Made by a program: the position numbers and the translations under genes | In this document: in pieces, positions 12,637 to 26,042 of the stretch | Layout of the letters: the number at the start of each line of letters is the position of its first letter | Position numbering within the stretch: position 1 is the first letter of the stretch | Notes under the pieces: generated by a model | Seen by the model: the letters and a program-made list of their open reading frames with translations, nothing else | What the model was told of the DNA's origin: nothing | The model's database searches: none | Source of the DNA: Neurospora crassa OR74A | Taxonomy: Eukaryota > Ascomycota > Sordariomycetes > Sordariales > Sordariaceae | NCBI RefSeq assembly: GCF_000182925.2 | Contig: NC_026503.1 | Location: 868,001-932,000, forward strand | DNA length: 64,000 nt | Reading direction: 5' to 3'

Positions 12637-14154
12637 GTCTTATTCCCTATACTATAACTATAGCGCTTTATTAGCATAGGGTCCTTCTCCAATTCTCTGG
12701 AGGGGAAAACCGTACGGTATTAAGCACCGTCGGATAAAAACCCCCAGCTCCATCTCGGTCGTAGTTCTCCACGCCGCTCCTATTTTACTTACAACTATAA
12801 TAGTTCTCACCCACCGCTATAACGAACTAATCTCGTCTCTTCTACTACTATATTATCCTAATATTAGAATAATAAGGATAATAGGAATAAGATTAAATTA
12901 GGCGTACTGCTTCCTTCACTACCTTTCTATTTTACTCTCTACCGCTCCTTCCTCCGCCTTCTTCTTACTTCCCTATCCTATCTCCCTATTTATTATTTTA
13001 CCTTTCCACTTCCTTACTCCGTTTATAAATACTTCCTCCCCATTATTTACTCTATTACCCCACAAATCTATATCTATTTACAATAGCGTAAGGACCCCCT
13101 TCCTTCGTTTATATAATCCCCTATATAACGCCCCTTCCTAATCTTTCTTCTCCTTCCTTCCTATTACACTTTCTAATAAGATAACTTCCTCCGGCCGTTA
13201 TCGCCCTAGCCCGATCGATTTAACTTCCAACGTAGAGGGTCCCTCTTTTAATATATTCTTAAGCCTTACGTCCCTTATAATTATATTTCTAGAGTTTATG
13301 TTCCTTATTCGTACCCTTTGCAACTTCCTTAATAGTCGTCCTCCCTTAAACCGGTATAATTTCCTTTTTTATTCTCTTTAGTTTTTATATTAATTTAATT
13401 AATATTATTTATAAAATTCCTTACCTTTATTATACTTTAAATTTTACTTCCATCCTACGTAATAATAAGCCTAATTCCCCTAATACTTTCTATAAAGTTA
13501 TTACTAAAAAAATTTATTTTATTTTAATAATTAATAAATTTCTTATTCTCTATATTTCTTTTCCTTTATTATTATTTAACTTCTATTCTAACTAATAATA
13601 CCTAGAACGCTACCTACTCTTATACTTATAAAATATATATATTAAATATTCTTATAAGCCTATATAATACCTATAATACTATTTAAGCGGCAGCCGTTAC
13701 TATAGTATTAGGTAATTAAAATAAATTTAAATTTAACTTAAATACCTTTATTTGTATTACTAATAATTTTACCCGTTGTATATATACTCGTTTAGAGCAT
13801 AACGAACTGCCTACTAATTACGAGCGTCTTTCCCGCACTATTAGTTATAATATTACTAATTTCTAGCGGAAGGGTTACTATAAGCTAATTATAAGAGATG
13901 TTCGTTATAGTCGTATCCTTTCTCTTTCCGGCGGTAGTACTATAAATTTAATTTAAATTGCGTCCGGCTTTAATAGTAGTACTATTATTCCTATACGTAT
14001 TATATCCGGCGGTAGTAATTTTACTATTCCTATTCGTATAGTTTTTAATTCTAATAGTAGTAATTCTATTCTTAGTAACCCTATAATTATCAATACTCCT
14101 AGCCGCCCCCTTATAAATAATAATTAAATTTAATAATATTATAAAGTTACTACA
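12637..14154 (-). other. LINE 3' region of L4
   Basis: Same 1.5-kb 3' region as in L2, L5 and L7, including the two conserved hairpins near 12,685-12,750. Pyrimidine-rich on the plus strand (12,900-13,170). No gene called. Confidence 0.6.
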
Positions 14155-16037
14155 AATTAGATTTATATAATAGAATTATTCGAATAATTTTTTAAGTGTA
14201 ATTAGATACTCGCTAAATAGTATTTTTCGGTTCTTACTATAATTATAATTTAAATAATTCTTATAATTAGTATAATCGTTTCTTCCCTACTCCTATCCTT
14301 CTATTCTAATATTATTAATATTCTATATTTTTCTTAGAAATACCTTGTAATTTCTTCGTATTACTCCTCCTCTAATTCGATTACTAATTGGTACTCTTTT
14401 AACCTCCCTAATTTTAACGCTTATAATAGAATTTTTTCGGCTTTAATTCTATTGTTTAAGAACTCCTAGAATTCCTCTTTTATTAATAGTTAAATTTCTA
14501 GGTTATTCTAAAAATTAGTATCCGTATTGAAGTAATTTAGGATAATATAAGCGAAAATCTCCTTTTTAAATCCGTAAGTATAAATAAGGGTTAGAACGTC
14601 TAGTACTTTCCTCCTATAGAGGAAGGCCCGGAGGCTAATAACTTCTATCCTAATTTAAATAAAGAGGGAATTTTTTATTTTAATTAGTAGGTACAATTCT
14701 TCTTTATCTTCTCCTAATTTTTAGCATCTTCCTTTCTTCTTTTTTATATTAATTATATATTGCTAAATAGCCTTTCTACTAAATTTAGGGGTAAGGTTAA
14801 TAATAGTAAATTTATACTATCGCCTTAATTTTACTACCGCCGCCGTTAGGTAGTAGTTATAATACAATACCTATTCCCAATTCGTTATATCTTTTAACTA
14901 CTCCTCCCGGTTAATAGCTATTAATTCTAGGATTTACAATAATAATAGTAAAGTCCCTAAATTTAAAGGAGGGCCGGCTACTATTATTAATAATTTCTCT
15001 ATTAGCGCCTATTCTTCGGCTTATTATATTTTAACTACACCGCTTTTTAATTTATTAGCAGGTAACTAACATTTCAATTATTATACTTAAATATAACTAA
15101 AGATTTAGGTTACTATCCCCCGTACAAATTGGGCTTAGTCCGTCTAGGCGAACCTTTCTTCGAAGGTTCGAACCTTTTTATTAAAGTAGAAGTTAAATAA
15201 CGGATAAAATATTTCCATCTTTAGGTTTTTTACCGGCGTAGCTTTATACGCCCCGGCGATAATTTTTAAATATTTAATTTAGTATTTCGTTAGCCCAATT
15301 ACAATCCTTCGCAATTTCCTGTTAATTTTAGTTAGTTAGTAGAATATTAAGGTTCTATATATAATAGCGCTATAAATATATTTAGTATATATTTCCCTTA
15401 CCCAAATAAAGGAGCAACCCTATATTTTCGCTATTAATTTCGTAAATATATTCGTTTAGGTCGTTATTTTTTATTTTACCACTTCCGTATAAGCCCTATA
15501 ATTAAATTTATAGTCTAACTATACCCTTAGGAATTATATCGATTCCGTCGATTAAAATACAATATCCTCGAATTAGAGAGTTTCCGTCCTTAGTACCCTC
15601 GTCTGCGTAAAATGCATTAGCTCCGTCTTAATCGCTTCGAACTCTATACCTCTCACTCCTATTTATTCTAAGCACACCTCCTACGCTACTTATAATATCC
15701 GGCAATTTTCTTTAATAGTACGGGCTACTGCTACAATATTAGTATCGTTTGTAAAGCCAACTATAATTATATTCGGGATTACTACTAACTTCTAGTATAA
15801 CGGAGTAATAAAGAGAATAAACAGAATAGGGGAGAGGGGGGAGCCTTGCGGTACGCTAGCGGTAATTGTATAGGGGCGGGACGTCTCGTCGTCGAAGAAG
15901 AGGGAGCCTCTCCTCCCGGCGACGAAGCTCGCTACCCACCTAATAATCCATATTAGGAGCTGCATTTCCTATAGGGTGTGTAGAAGCTACCTATGGTTGA
16001 CTCTATCGAACGCTCCTTTCAAATCAAGGAGCATAAG
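14155..16037 (-). pseudogene. LINE ORF2 C-terminal half of L4 (RT palm to C-terminus)
   Basis: Starts inside the RT. In the spared 5' part one can read GAFDRVNHR, SLFFDDETSRPYTIT and VPQGSPLSPILFILFITPL, the standard LINE RT motifs leading into the catalytic box, which here reads F-T-N-D (about 15,745-15,760). This is the only copy that keeps one of the two catalytic Asp. Downstream, stops become frequent. The C-terminal Cys/His knuckle region lies at about 14,560-14,640. Inactive through truncation and mutation. Confidence 0.85.
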
Positions 16038-16158
16038 CTTCTTTTAATATATTATTGAAGTACTCCTTAAATTCGAAATTATTATTTTTAAAGATAATTA
16101 ATATAGTAGCATTAGAGGTTAATAGTTAATAAAAGTAATAAAAAGTTGGATGTAAGTA

Positions 16159-16160
<2 letters not shown>

Positions 16161-16204
<44 letters not shown>
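16161..16204. repeat. (AG)n microsatellite
   Basis: Almost pure AG dinucleotide run of 44 bases (one interruption near 16,172), in the Helitron A 3' non-coding tail right after the L4 target site. Confidence 0.95.
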
Positions 16205-16207
<3 letters not shown>

Positions 16208-16211
16208 GAGA

Positions 16212-16739
16212 TTGAGAGTAATAAAGACCTTAATTTATAACAACTATTAATATAGAAAGTACGCTTGAAGGTATCTATTATTATATCTATTTACTATAGT
16301 AATAATTGCTCTTATTAATCTATTTTACTCTTACTAATTTATCTTCCTTTTAACTATAGTAATTTATTATTAGTACTAGTACTCTTGCGAAGTCTTCTAC
16401 GGGGCCTTCCTCTTAAACTACCTCTATTAGAGGGAGCTATATTGCTAGCCTTTAAATTAATCTTTAATTTAGTTTTTAAGTTAGTTCTATCCGGTATATT
16501 ACTAGTTCTACTATTAGGTAGTCTACTGTAGGGTCTACTACGGGGTTTACTGTATACTCCTTTTTTACGGGGCGGCCGGCCGTCATCGGTATTATTATTA
16601 TTATTATTACTATTATTATAAACGTCACCCGGTCCCGGGGGTAGTTGGAGTACCCGATTAGAAGTTAGAGGATGGCCGAGGTTATTACTACGAATATAAT
16701 ATAGCGGGAGAGGGTAATTTAATTGTAATTATTATAGTA
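16212..16739. other. Helitron A 3' non-coding tail, inner part
   Basis: Between the AG run and the end of the helicase frame. Contains an ATT trinucleotide run at about 16,588-16,620. No other gene-like signal seen. Confidence 0.5.
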
Positions 16740-19700
16740 TACGTTTAGTAATATTTATAGTTCGATAGGTATAGGTCTTAGTGTTTTTGGACTACAATAT
16801 ATCTATATTGAAGTTCTCGTTAAATATAATACTATTAATAGTACGTATACGTAAGATAGTTATATATAAGAGCCCAATTGTAAAGTCCTTCTTTAAGATA
16901 TTGTAGATAACTTTATTTAATATTTAGCCTTACGCTTTATATATAATAATAGTATATATAATAATTAAAAGGAATTAGGTTCGTTTGTAAGTATGAGATC
17001 CTTTTAAGAATTTTCGAGTAGAGCGAAAGATTGGAATAATATACTCTAAGTCTTCGATATTAGGATAATCTAAGTCCTCAAAGCAATTGGATCCTCGGTA
17101 GCAATTAAAATGTACTATAATAATAAAAGGAGGGTCGCCGGCTTTTGGATTTTGAAGGGGTTAGTATATATATATATAGAATAATAGAGGGAGATAAAAC
17201 TTACTATATATTATATAATTGATTACTATCCTATATAATATTAATAATTGTATTAATTGAGTTATCAATAAGGTTAGCTTTAGTTTAGAGATTCTTAGTA
17301 AGTATAACTCTATTACCCTTAACGTAAGTAAATTTGCTGTGTAAATTGCTAATATTAATATACTTGATATCTTTAGCACTATCTAGTTTATTAGTAGCTT
17401 TAATAGTAAAAATTAGACTTTGAAGCTCCTCTAAATGCTTAAAGTTATATTTATTAATTATAGTATTAATTAGGTAAATTTGGAGAGCGTTATTGAATTC
17501 AGCTTAATTGGGTATAGATATTTTAAATTTAATATAGTTAGATAATACCTACTAGTCCTAAATAGTAGGGTTATTATTTTATAATCCTTCTAAGGCTATA
17601 CGGAAGTCTTCTTAGTTAGCGTTTTATTGACGAAGGATTTACTTGAGTTCGATATTCTAATTGAAGTTGAAGTAATAGGTTCGGCTATTATATTGAATAT
17701 AATTTAGCTTCTTTACTAATTACTTTTTTTATTGCTCCTCTATTTTATTGGGAAGGTAGTTTGTATTATTGTTATTGCTAATAATCTTAAGGGGGGTATT
17801 AGGATTATTAACGAATTTAAGGGGTTCTTAATAAAAGAGAGCCTTTTATTTAATGGGTATTAATTGGAAGAAATTTCCTAATAGAAGGATATTAGTACTA
17901 CTAAACATCTTACCCTAATCTTCAATAAAGGTTTAACGAAGACGGTTATTAATATAGTATAACGTACGTATATTTAGTATAGATTTTTTATTAATAATAA
18001 AATATTTATAAAGTCTTAGTTTATTTTGAATATTAGTTAAACTGGCGCTTTATAAACTAGTTAAGCTACTACTACCGAATGGAAGCCGTAGAAGAGAATG
18101 GAGGGTATAGCCGTCAATATTATTAGTAGTAATATTAGTAGGGGTAGTACGAATAATAGGCGTTGGGAGGTTATGTATAAAAACTATTTCGGTAAATTTA
18201 TAAAATAGTAGTCGAATGAAGTAAAATTTGCTAGTACTACTACGGCTATTAATTTAAAGAAGTAGTTGATTTGGAGTTTGGTTATCGAATATTATTTAAT
18301 AGTGGTTGATAAATTGGTTAAATAGTATATATTATTCGGTATTAAGGTTGTTATATATGCGTTGAGTAATGGGCTTTAGATTAGGAAGATTGAAAGTATT
18401 ACAACGAGATTTTTAGTAGTCTATAGTTAAAGGTAGGAATTCTTGGAACTTAGTATAGTTATTGTACTAGTTATAATTGAAATTAATATTACAGCGGCTA
18501 AAAACTTCGCTTTCAAGATTATTATTATTATTAATACAACGGGGGTTGTCTCTAGCAATATCTTCCTAATTAGGCTTATCCGGTTCCTCTTCCTAATTGG
18601 GGGGCTCAAATTCTTCTTCTAGCTCGGGATTTGGAAGTTTGTTATAATAGTCTTCAGGGTACTCGAATTTATTAATATACATTTTAATATATATTATATA
18701 AGTATTATTAAGGTTATTATATCGGATATTATTAATAATATAAAGGTTATTGGGCCGTTAATAAGGGTAGTGTAATATTAATTTAATTCGCTTAAAATTC
18801 TAGCGGTTACGTTCGTTATCCTACTTATATATAGGGAAGTAATTAATAACCCTCTATTTAGTACAATTTATTAGTAGCCAGGGACGAGAGTTAATATAAT
18901 CGAATTTAGTAATAAATTTAAAGTAGGATACATAAAAATAGCGCTCTTTACAATTTATATACTTTTAATAGATTGACCGGGTTTATTAAACTTCATTGGC
19001 AATATTAATATAGATACTAATAATACCGTTATTATTATTATTATTATTACTACTAGCGGCTTCTAATACCTCTCTTCTAAAATTAGGCTATATATTTACT
19101 TCGGGATTAGGGATAATAGTACTTTAATTATTATAATACTAGTAATTTACTATTATAATTATATAAGAGTTTTTATGTAGAGGGAGGTTGAGTAGTAAAT
19201 AATAAACTTTTTAAGTAGACTAGTCCCGTTTAGTAATAAATTTATTTATAAATTTGGCTATAAATTATTTAATTGGATTTCTAATTGTAATTTGAGGGAT
19301 AATCTCCATAGTAATCTCGTTATAAGACTTTATCCGCTTTTCGGTTTTCAAGATGTATTTTGCTACGTAATTAAGTATAGTATTTATACTAGTGTATGGT
19401 TGAACATTTGTATTAATTATCTAGTTTAGTATAATAAGGGGGTTGTATTGGTTGAGAATATTATTATTTCTACGGCCGTTAAAAAGTTAAAATCTAAGGT
19501 TAATATACGTAGTAAGGAGGGGGTGTTTATATAGCTTCCTAATAAAGTAAAAGCAGTAAACCTTCTATTTAGGTACCGGAAGCTCGAGGTCCGGGATTTA
19601 CCGGTCTCCGGGAAGGGCTCGGATTTAATAGCGGGCTCGGAAACAATAGCCATTACTATATATATATTTTTATATACGATTAATTATATTTAATAACTTT

Positions 19701-20952
19701 TAAAATATAAGTTTAATCTTATCTATCTTTCTATTTAAAATATTGCTATATTTATTATAGTTAGTTAGAAGACGGCTAATAGGAATTAATTAATTTGGGG
19801 TATTATTTTGTTGATTGCCAATAGTACTAAAAAGTAGACCTTTTAGATCCTCATCCTCACCGAATTAAACTTTAAGTAGTTATTTAACGTTATCGAATAT
19901 TAGATTCTATATTATAAGATATAACCCCTACATTTTAGTAAAGAGCCGGCGGATTTTTAGGTTTCTTAAATCGGGGGTATTAATATTATTTACCTAATAT
20001 ATACTATAGGTATAGCTAGTTCCTCGAGCCTAAAATTCTAGCCGCTACTAGAAATTATCGAATTTGAACTTTAATATTAATATATACTCTTTAAATAATT
20101 TAAACCTCCTAATAAAATAGTAGGTAACAATATAGGGATTGTTAAGAATATTGTTCTTTAATATATAACGGCGATCATTATCGTTGGCGGCCAACTATTG
20201 ATTATAGTTAAGTATATACTTTACTAGGCTTTCCTAATGTAAATCGGCAGTATTAAAAATTAAAAATATTGCTAATATACTTAGAAAATTAATATAGGTA
20301 GCTAATTCGTAGGATTTCTAAATTTAGTATAACCATGTACCCTTAATAGTATTTAAGAACCAAATAATTGAATTAAGAAGATTTTGTACTTTATCCGAGT
20401 GAGTTTTAAAGTGTTCTTTAAATTATTATTAGTTAATAAAGTTCTTAGGATTGAACTTGGTATTTCGAACGTAGAAAGTACTTTTACTATATATTTAGCT
20501 ACGTATTAAAGAATTGAAGGTAATATAGTAAAACCTTTCGTACTAGGCAAATCTACTATCGTACTAGCGTATTATATATTAAATATATATATTATATTCA
20601 ACCTTCTTAATATATAGGGTAAGGTATTTAGTTTGACTATAAGGGTAGAGGCTTAGAAATACTTAAGATAGTAATATTTGGTTATGCCGGAATTCGTTAA
20701 TTAATTAACTACGAAGGGGGTTTTATTAGATATAGTAACGCTTAGGCGGGGGAGCTGGAATTAGAGCCGGGTTGGGATCTAGAAGTAGGTTAGTAGTTGG
20801 AGGAGGAGCCGGACTTAAAGGTTCTTCCTACTAACCTATAGGTTTTTATTACTAGCTTATAAATTCTTCCTACTAACCTATAAGTTATCCTTTAAACCCT
20901 ATAGGCTGTAGTACTTAACCTAGAAGTAATAGTTATTAATTATTTAGTATAT
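16740..20952 (-). pseudogene. Helitron A Rep-helicase, Rep core to C-terminus
   Basis: This is the main gene of Helitron A. Reading the minus strand and ignoring RIP stops gives, in order: a Rep region with LATYINFQ-like text; the HUH pair near 20,010, where the expected H-x-H reads Y-T-Y within RGTSYTYSIY; the tyrosine motif NYVAKYILKTEKR near 19,350-19,372; then a Pif1-type helicase. In the helicase, Walker A near 18,220-18,260 reads SRSSTSKF for an expected GRGGTGKS. It is followed by TLHSLLRLPFGSSSL, the GNFFQLIPI box (expected GDFFQL) near 17,865-17,905, and C-terminal motifs RTxFLLIIYTIIIYKA and TILRIRTINS near 16,850-17,000. In Helitrons this protein nicks, unwinds and transfers one strand. 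Many stops and lost catalytic residues make it dead. The N-terminal part continues beyond L5. Confidence 0.85.
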
Positions 20953-20970
20953 TTATAAATTAAATTAAGG

Positions 20971-23900
20971 GTAACTAATGGTCCAGCTAAAAATACTCTA
21001 TTGGAACGTGGGGAAGTCGTATGAGAGGGGAAAACTTCTATTCGAGTAAGAGGAGACTTACAATATCGTAGCGATCTAGGAGCCGGGTAGAAATCTGAAT
21101 AGGGATATTTATTGTCCTAGAGGCGGAAGGTATTTTGGGGTTGATTGTTTGGAGAAAGGAAGGGCGGTAATATACGTAAATAAAAAATGGAACTTAAAAG
21201 ACTTAGACTTCTAAGCCGGAAAGGATTAGACCGCAATTATATTCAAAAACTTGAGGGATTTAACAACTATCTATTCTATCTACTCCCCTATCCTTACGCA
21301 GGGAACGCCGGAATATTAGTAGGGGTTACTACTCTTCGAATTTATCGAGGCCGGACCTCCAGCGGGAAATTTAATCGTTATCGGGGACTTCAACTTCTAC
21401 TATCCCGATTAAAATTTAAAAAATAAGACTAACCCGGGGGCCGCTCGCCTCCTTATATAAGTATAATATTAAAGACTCAATCTACTTACCCCCTATAGTA
21501 AACCAATTAAATTTAGGAATATAATACAAAGGGAAAGGGATAGAATAATCGATTATATATAGCTATTACCTAGGGTCGAAGCTGAGTATTAGGGAGTGTA
21601 ACGGTACGAATAAACCGGTTCGGACTACTACCTTTAGGAAATTTAAATTTAAATAGGAAAAAAAAATAAAAAGGCTAAAGAAGAAGGAAAATACAATTAG
21701 AATCTTATAAATACAGAAAAGGTGAAGGAGGCGTTAGAAAAACGGATATTAATTTTAAAAAGGATTAATACAATAGAGGACCTTAAATTCGCTTTTTGTA
21801 AATTCGATAGAGAATTTACAAGTATTATAAAGGAATTCGTCCTGTATTGGAAGAAAGGTCGAAGGAGGAAAACGAACTAATAAATATTAGGATATAAGAC
21901 GGTTATAAAAGAAGTACGGAAGGTATATTAGGAATAGTTTAAATACCGAATAATATTGAACTAAAGGGAGTTTATTGAAGCTATAATAAAAAAGAAGAGG
22001 ATTATTACGAAGGCCTAGCAGGCTACGTAGTGTAAGGGCGTTACTGAAGCTTCGAAGAATTTAAATTAATTCTAATTATTAAAATGATAAGCTCGGACCC
22101 GAAGCTACTAATTAATAGATCCGCCCAAACTATTAACCCTTTAAACTTATAAAAGGGCAATAGAAATTGGAAACTATAATAGCAAGGCTAAAATCCTTGC
22201 CGACCGTTTTTTCCCGAAGGTAAAAGTCCCAACGGATTACCTACTAAATTAGACTAAGCTACTAGAGGGTATTAACCTAATAATTATTAGTAACCTAATT
22301 AATAAAGAGGATGTTTAGGATGTACTTTCCCGGATAGTACTAAATAAGGCCCCCGAGGTTAATTAATATTTAAATAAATTTTTAAAACTATATAAGTAAC
22401 TATTCCGGTAGGCTATAGTATATTTAATATCCGCCAGCCTCCAACTCGGCCACTTCCTATAGTAGTTTAAGGATACAAAAATCATTATTCTTAAGAAATT
22501 TAAAAAGAATATTACCTAATAAAAGTTAGTAGGCGTATAGAGACCAATATTATTACTTAACAATATAAGAAAAATCTTCGAAGTATTTATAGTTAAAAGA
22601 TTTACGCAAGTAGCCAAAAAATTCAACCTCCTACTGGAAGGCTAAATAAGTAACCGGGTAGGCCGTTTAATAGAATTTACAATCTGGGTAATTACTAATA
22701 CGGTATATATAGCTTAGAAACTTAAAACCGTAACGTCCCTTATACTCCTTAATTTAAAAAGAATATTTAATAGAATTAACTATAAGTAACTTCTATACAC
22801 CCTATAGGAAATATAATTCCTAATATAGATTATTAAATAAATAATAAACTTCGTTACTAAAAGGAAAAGTTCCCTCTTTTTCAATAACGAAACGTCCTAC
22901 CCCTATACAATTACTATTAGCGTACTATAAAACTCCCCCTTCTCCCCTATTTTATTTATTCTCTTTATTACCCTATTATACCGGAAATTAATAATAATCC
23001 TAAATATAATTATAATCGGCTTTATAAATAATACTAATATTATAATAATAACTTATATTACTAAAGAAAATTACCGGATACTATAAGTAATATAGGAAAT
23101 ATATTTGGAATAGGTAGGGGCGAGAGGTATAGAATTTGAAGTAATTAAGACGGAGTTAATATATTTTATACGGACGAAAGTACTAAAGACGGAAACTCTC
23201 TAATTTAAGGATATCGTACTTCAACTAATAGAATTAATACAATTCCTAGGGGTATAGTTAGACTGTAAACTCAATTATAGGGCTTATACAGAAATAGTAA
23301 AATAAAAAATAATAACCCAAATAAATATATTTATAAAATTAATAACGAAAATATAGGGTTATTCCTTTATTCGGGTAAGGGAAATATATATTAAATATAT
23401 TCGTAGTACTATTATATATAAAGCCTTAATATTCTACTAATTAACTAAAATTTATAAAAAACTATAAAGGATTGTAATTAGGCTGGCGAAATACTAAACT
23501 AAGTATTTAAAAATTATTATTAGGACGTACAAAATTATATTAATAAAAAACCTAAAGATGGAAATATTCTATCCGCCGCTCAACTTTTACTTTAATAAAA
23601 GGGTCCGGGCCTTTAAAAAAAGGTTCGCCTAGATAAATTAAACCCAATTCGTATAGGGGATAATAACTTAAATTTCTAATTATATTTAAGTATAATAATT
23701 GAGAGGTCGGCTACCCGCCGATAAATTAGAAAATAGTATAATTAAAATACAATAAGCCGAAGAATAAGTACTAACAGAGAAATTACTAATAATAGTAGCT
23801 AATCCTCCCCTAAATTTAAGGACCCTACTACTACTATTGTAAATCCTAAAACCAATAGCCGCCGACTAAGAGGAATAATTAGAAGATATAATAAATTGGG

Positions 23901-24619
23901 AATAAATATTGTACTACAACTATTACTTAGCGGTAGTAGTAGTAAAATTAAAATAATAGTATAAATTTACTATCGTTAACCTTACCCCTAAATTTAATAA
24001 AAAGGCTATTTAATAATATATAATTAATACGAAGAAGAAGAAAGGAAGACGCTAAAAACTAGGAGAAGATAAAGAAGAATTGTACTTACTAATTAAAGCG
24101 AAGAACTCCCTCCTTATCTAAATTAGGACGGAAGTTATCGGCCTCCGGGCCTTCCTCTATAGGAGGAAAGTACCGGACGTCCTAACCCCTATCTACGCCT
24201 ATAAATTTAAAAAGGAAACCTTCGCCTATATTATCCTAAATTACTTTAATACGGATATTAACTTTTAAAATAACCTAGAAGCTTAGCTACTAATAAAAGA
24301 AGAATTCTAAAAGTTCCTAAATAATAAAGTTAAAGCCGAAAGAATTCTATTATAAATATTAAAATTAGGGAGGTTAAAAAAGTACTATTTAATAATCGAA
24401 TTAAAGGAGGAGTAATATAAAGAGATTGTAAAGTACTCTTAAAAAAAAGGTAGAATATTAATAATATTAGAATAAAAGGATAGGAACGGGGAAGAAATAA
24501 TTATACTAATTATAAGAGCTATTTAAATTGTAATTATAGTAAAAATTGAAAAATATTATTTAATAAGCGCCTAATTACGTTTAAAAAGCTACTCGAATAA
24601 TTCTATTATACGAACCTAA
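20971..24619 (+). pseudogene. LINE ORF2 of L5, full span, RIP-inactivated
   Basis: About 1,216 codons. The N-terminal APE-type endonuclease is clear: WNLKDLDF, then YSIYSPILTQGTPEY, and GDFNFYYPD near 21,379-21,417, the conserved Asp-Asn and His-like positions of this fold. Next come the linker (21,700-22,600) and the reverse transcriptase, with catalytic box at 23,018-23,037 reading F-I-N-N. Last is a C-terminal block TEVIGLRAFLYRRKVPDVLTP followed by a knuckle where Cys and His codons have become Tyr (IYAYKFKKETFAYIILNY), near 24,120-24,260. Stops are mainly at Trp and Gln codons. The frame with the longest run (21,187-21,426) is a shifted shadow, not the protein. Confidence 0.85.
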
Positions 24620-26042
24620 TTTATAGTAACCTTATAATGCTATTAAATCTAATTATTATTTATAAGGGGGCGGCCGGGAGTATTAATAATTATAGGACTA
24701 CTAAGAATAGAATTACTACTATTAAAACCGGAAATTATATAAATAAGAGTAGTAAAATTACTACCGCCGGATATAATACGTATAAGAATAATAGTATTAT
24801 TACTAAAATTAAACGTAATCCGAATTAGATTTATAGTACTACTACTGGAAAGAGAAGGGATATAATTATAGTAAGTATTTTTTATAATTAATTTATAGTA
24901 ACCCTTTCGCTAGAAGTTGGTAATATTATAATTAATAGTGTAAGGAAGATATTCGTAGTTAGTAGGCAGTTTATTATACTTTAAATAAATATATATATAA
25001 TAGGTAAAATTGTTAGTAGTACGAATAAAGGTATTTAAATTATATTTAAACCTATTCTAATTACTTAATACTATAGTAATAGTTACTACTTAAATAATAT
25101 TATAAATGTCGTATAAACCTATAGGGATATTTAGTATATATATTTTATAAATATAAAAATAAGTAGTATTTTAAATACCGCCGGCTAAAATAGAAGTTAG
25201 ATAATAACGAAGGAAAAGAAGTATAGAGAATAAAAAACTTACTAATCGCCGAAATAAAGTAAATCTTCTTAGTAATAACCTTATAGAAATCGTTAAAGGA
25301 GCCAAACTTATTACTACGTAAAATAGAGGCGAAATTTAAAGTATAATAAAAATAAGGAATTTTACGAATAATACTAATTAAATTAATATAAAGGCTAAGG
25401 AGAATAAGGAAGGAAGCTATATTAGTTCGGAGGAGGACGACTACTAAGGAAGTTACAAAGGGTATAAATAAAGAAAGTAGGTTCTAAAAGTATAACTATA
25501 GGGGATGTAGGGCTTAGGGACGTACTAGGGGAAGGACCCTCTATATTAGAGGTTAAATCGATCGGACTAGGATAATAACGGCCGGAGGAAATTATTTTAT
25601 TAGAAAATATAATAGGGAGGGAGGAGAAGAAGGATTAGGAAGGGGCGTTGCGTAGGGGATTATATAAACGAAGGAAGGGGGTCCTTATATTATTATAAAT
25701 AGAGGTAGATTTGTAGGGTAATAGAATAAATAATAGGGAGGAAGTATCTATAAATAAGGTAGGGAAGCGGAAATATAGAGTAATAAATAGGGAAATAGGA
25801 TAGAGAAGTAGGAAGGAAGTAGAAGAAGGAACGGTAGGGAGTAAGATAGAAAGGTAATAAAGGGAACGGTACGCCTAATCTAATCCTATTCCTATTATCC
25901 TTATTATTTTAATATTAAAATAACGCAACAGTAGGAGAAATAAGATTAGTTCGTTATAACAGTAGGTAAGAACTATTATAGTTATAAGCAAAATAAGAGC
26001 GGCGTAGAGAACTACAACCGAAATGGAGCTGGGGGTTTTCAT
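24620..26042 (+). other. LINE 3' region of L5
   Basis: Unassigned 1.4 kb between the ORF2 stop and the structured end. A short frame (24,637-24,828) matches the L2 frame at 7,496-7,744, so it is shared by copies. The last 500 bases are purine-rich (GGAAGGGGGTCC type). No known domain. Confidence 0.5.

Larger units (their letters stand above)
12628..16037 (-). mobile_element. LINE copy L4, 5'-truncated in the reverse transcriptase
   Basis: Minus-strand LINE inserted in the Helitron A tail. The target duplication CTTCTTTTAATA is at 12,616-12,627 and 16,038-16,049. The 3' end is at the left (hairpin block 12,637-12,745); the 5' end is truncated inside ORF2. The last 480 bases at the truncated 5' end (15,560-16,037) are strikingly GC-rich compared with the rest and hold the least mutated RT code in the window. 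Confidence 0.9.

Noticed and set aside
18427-18609. 60-codon minus-strand frame conserved with 44,904-45,098
   Set aside because: Shifted frame over the Helitron helicase gene; the shared text follows from the shared DNA.
21187-21426. 79-codon plus-strand frame starting with ATG
   Set aside because: Out of frame with ORF2; the true endonuclease frame reads WNLKDLDF at the same place.
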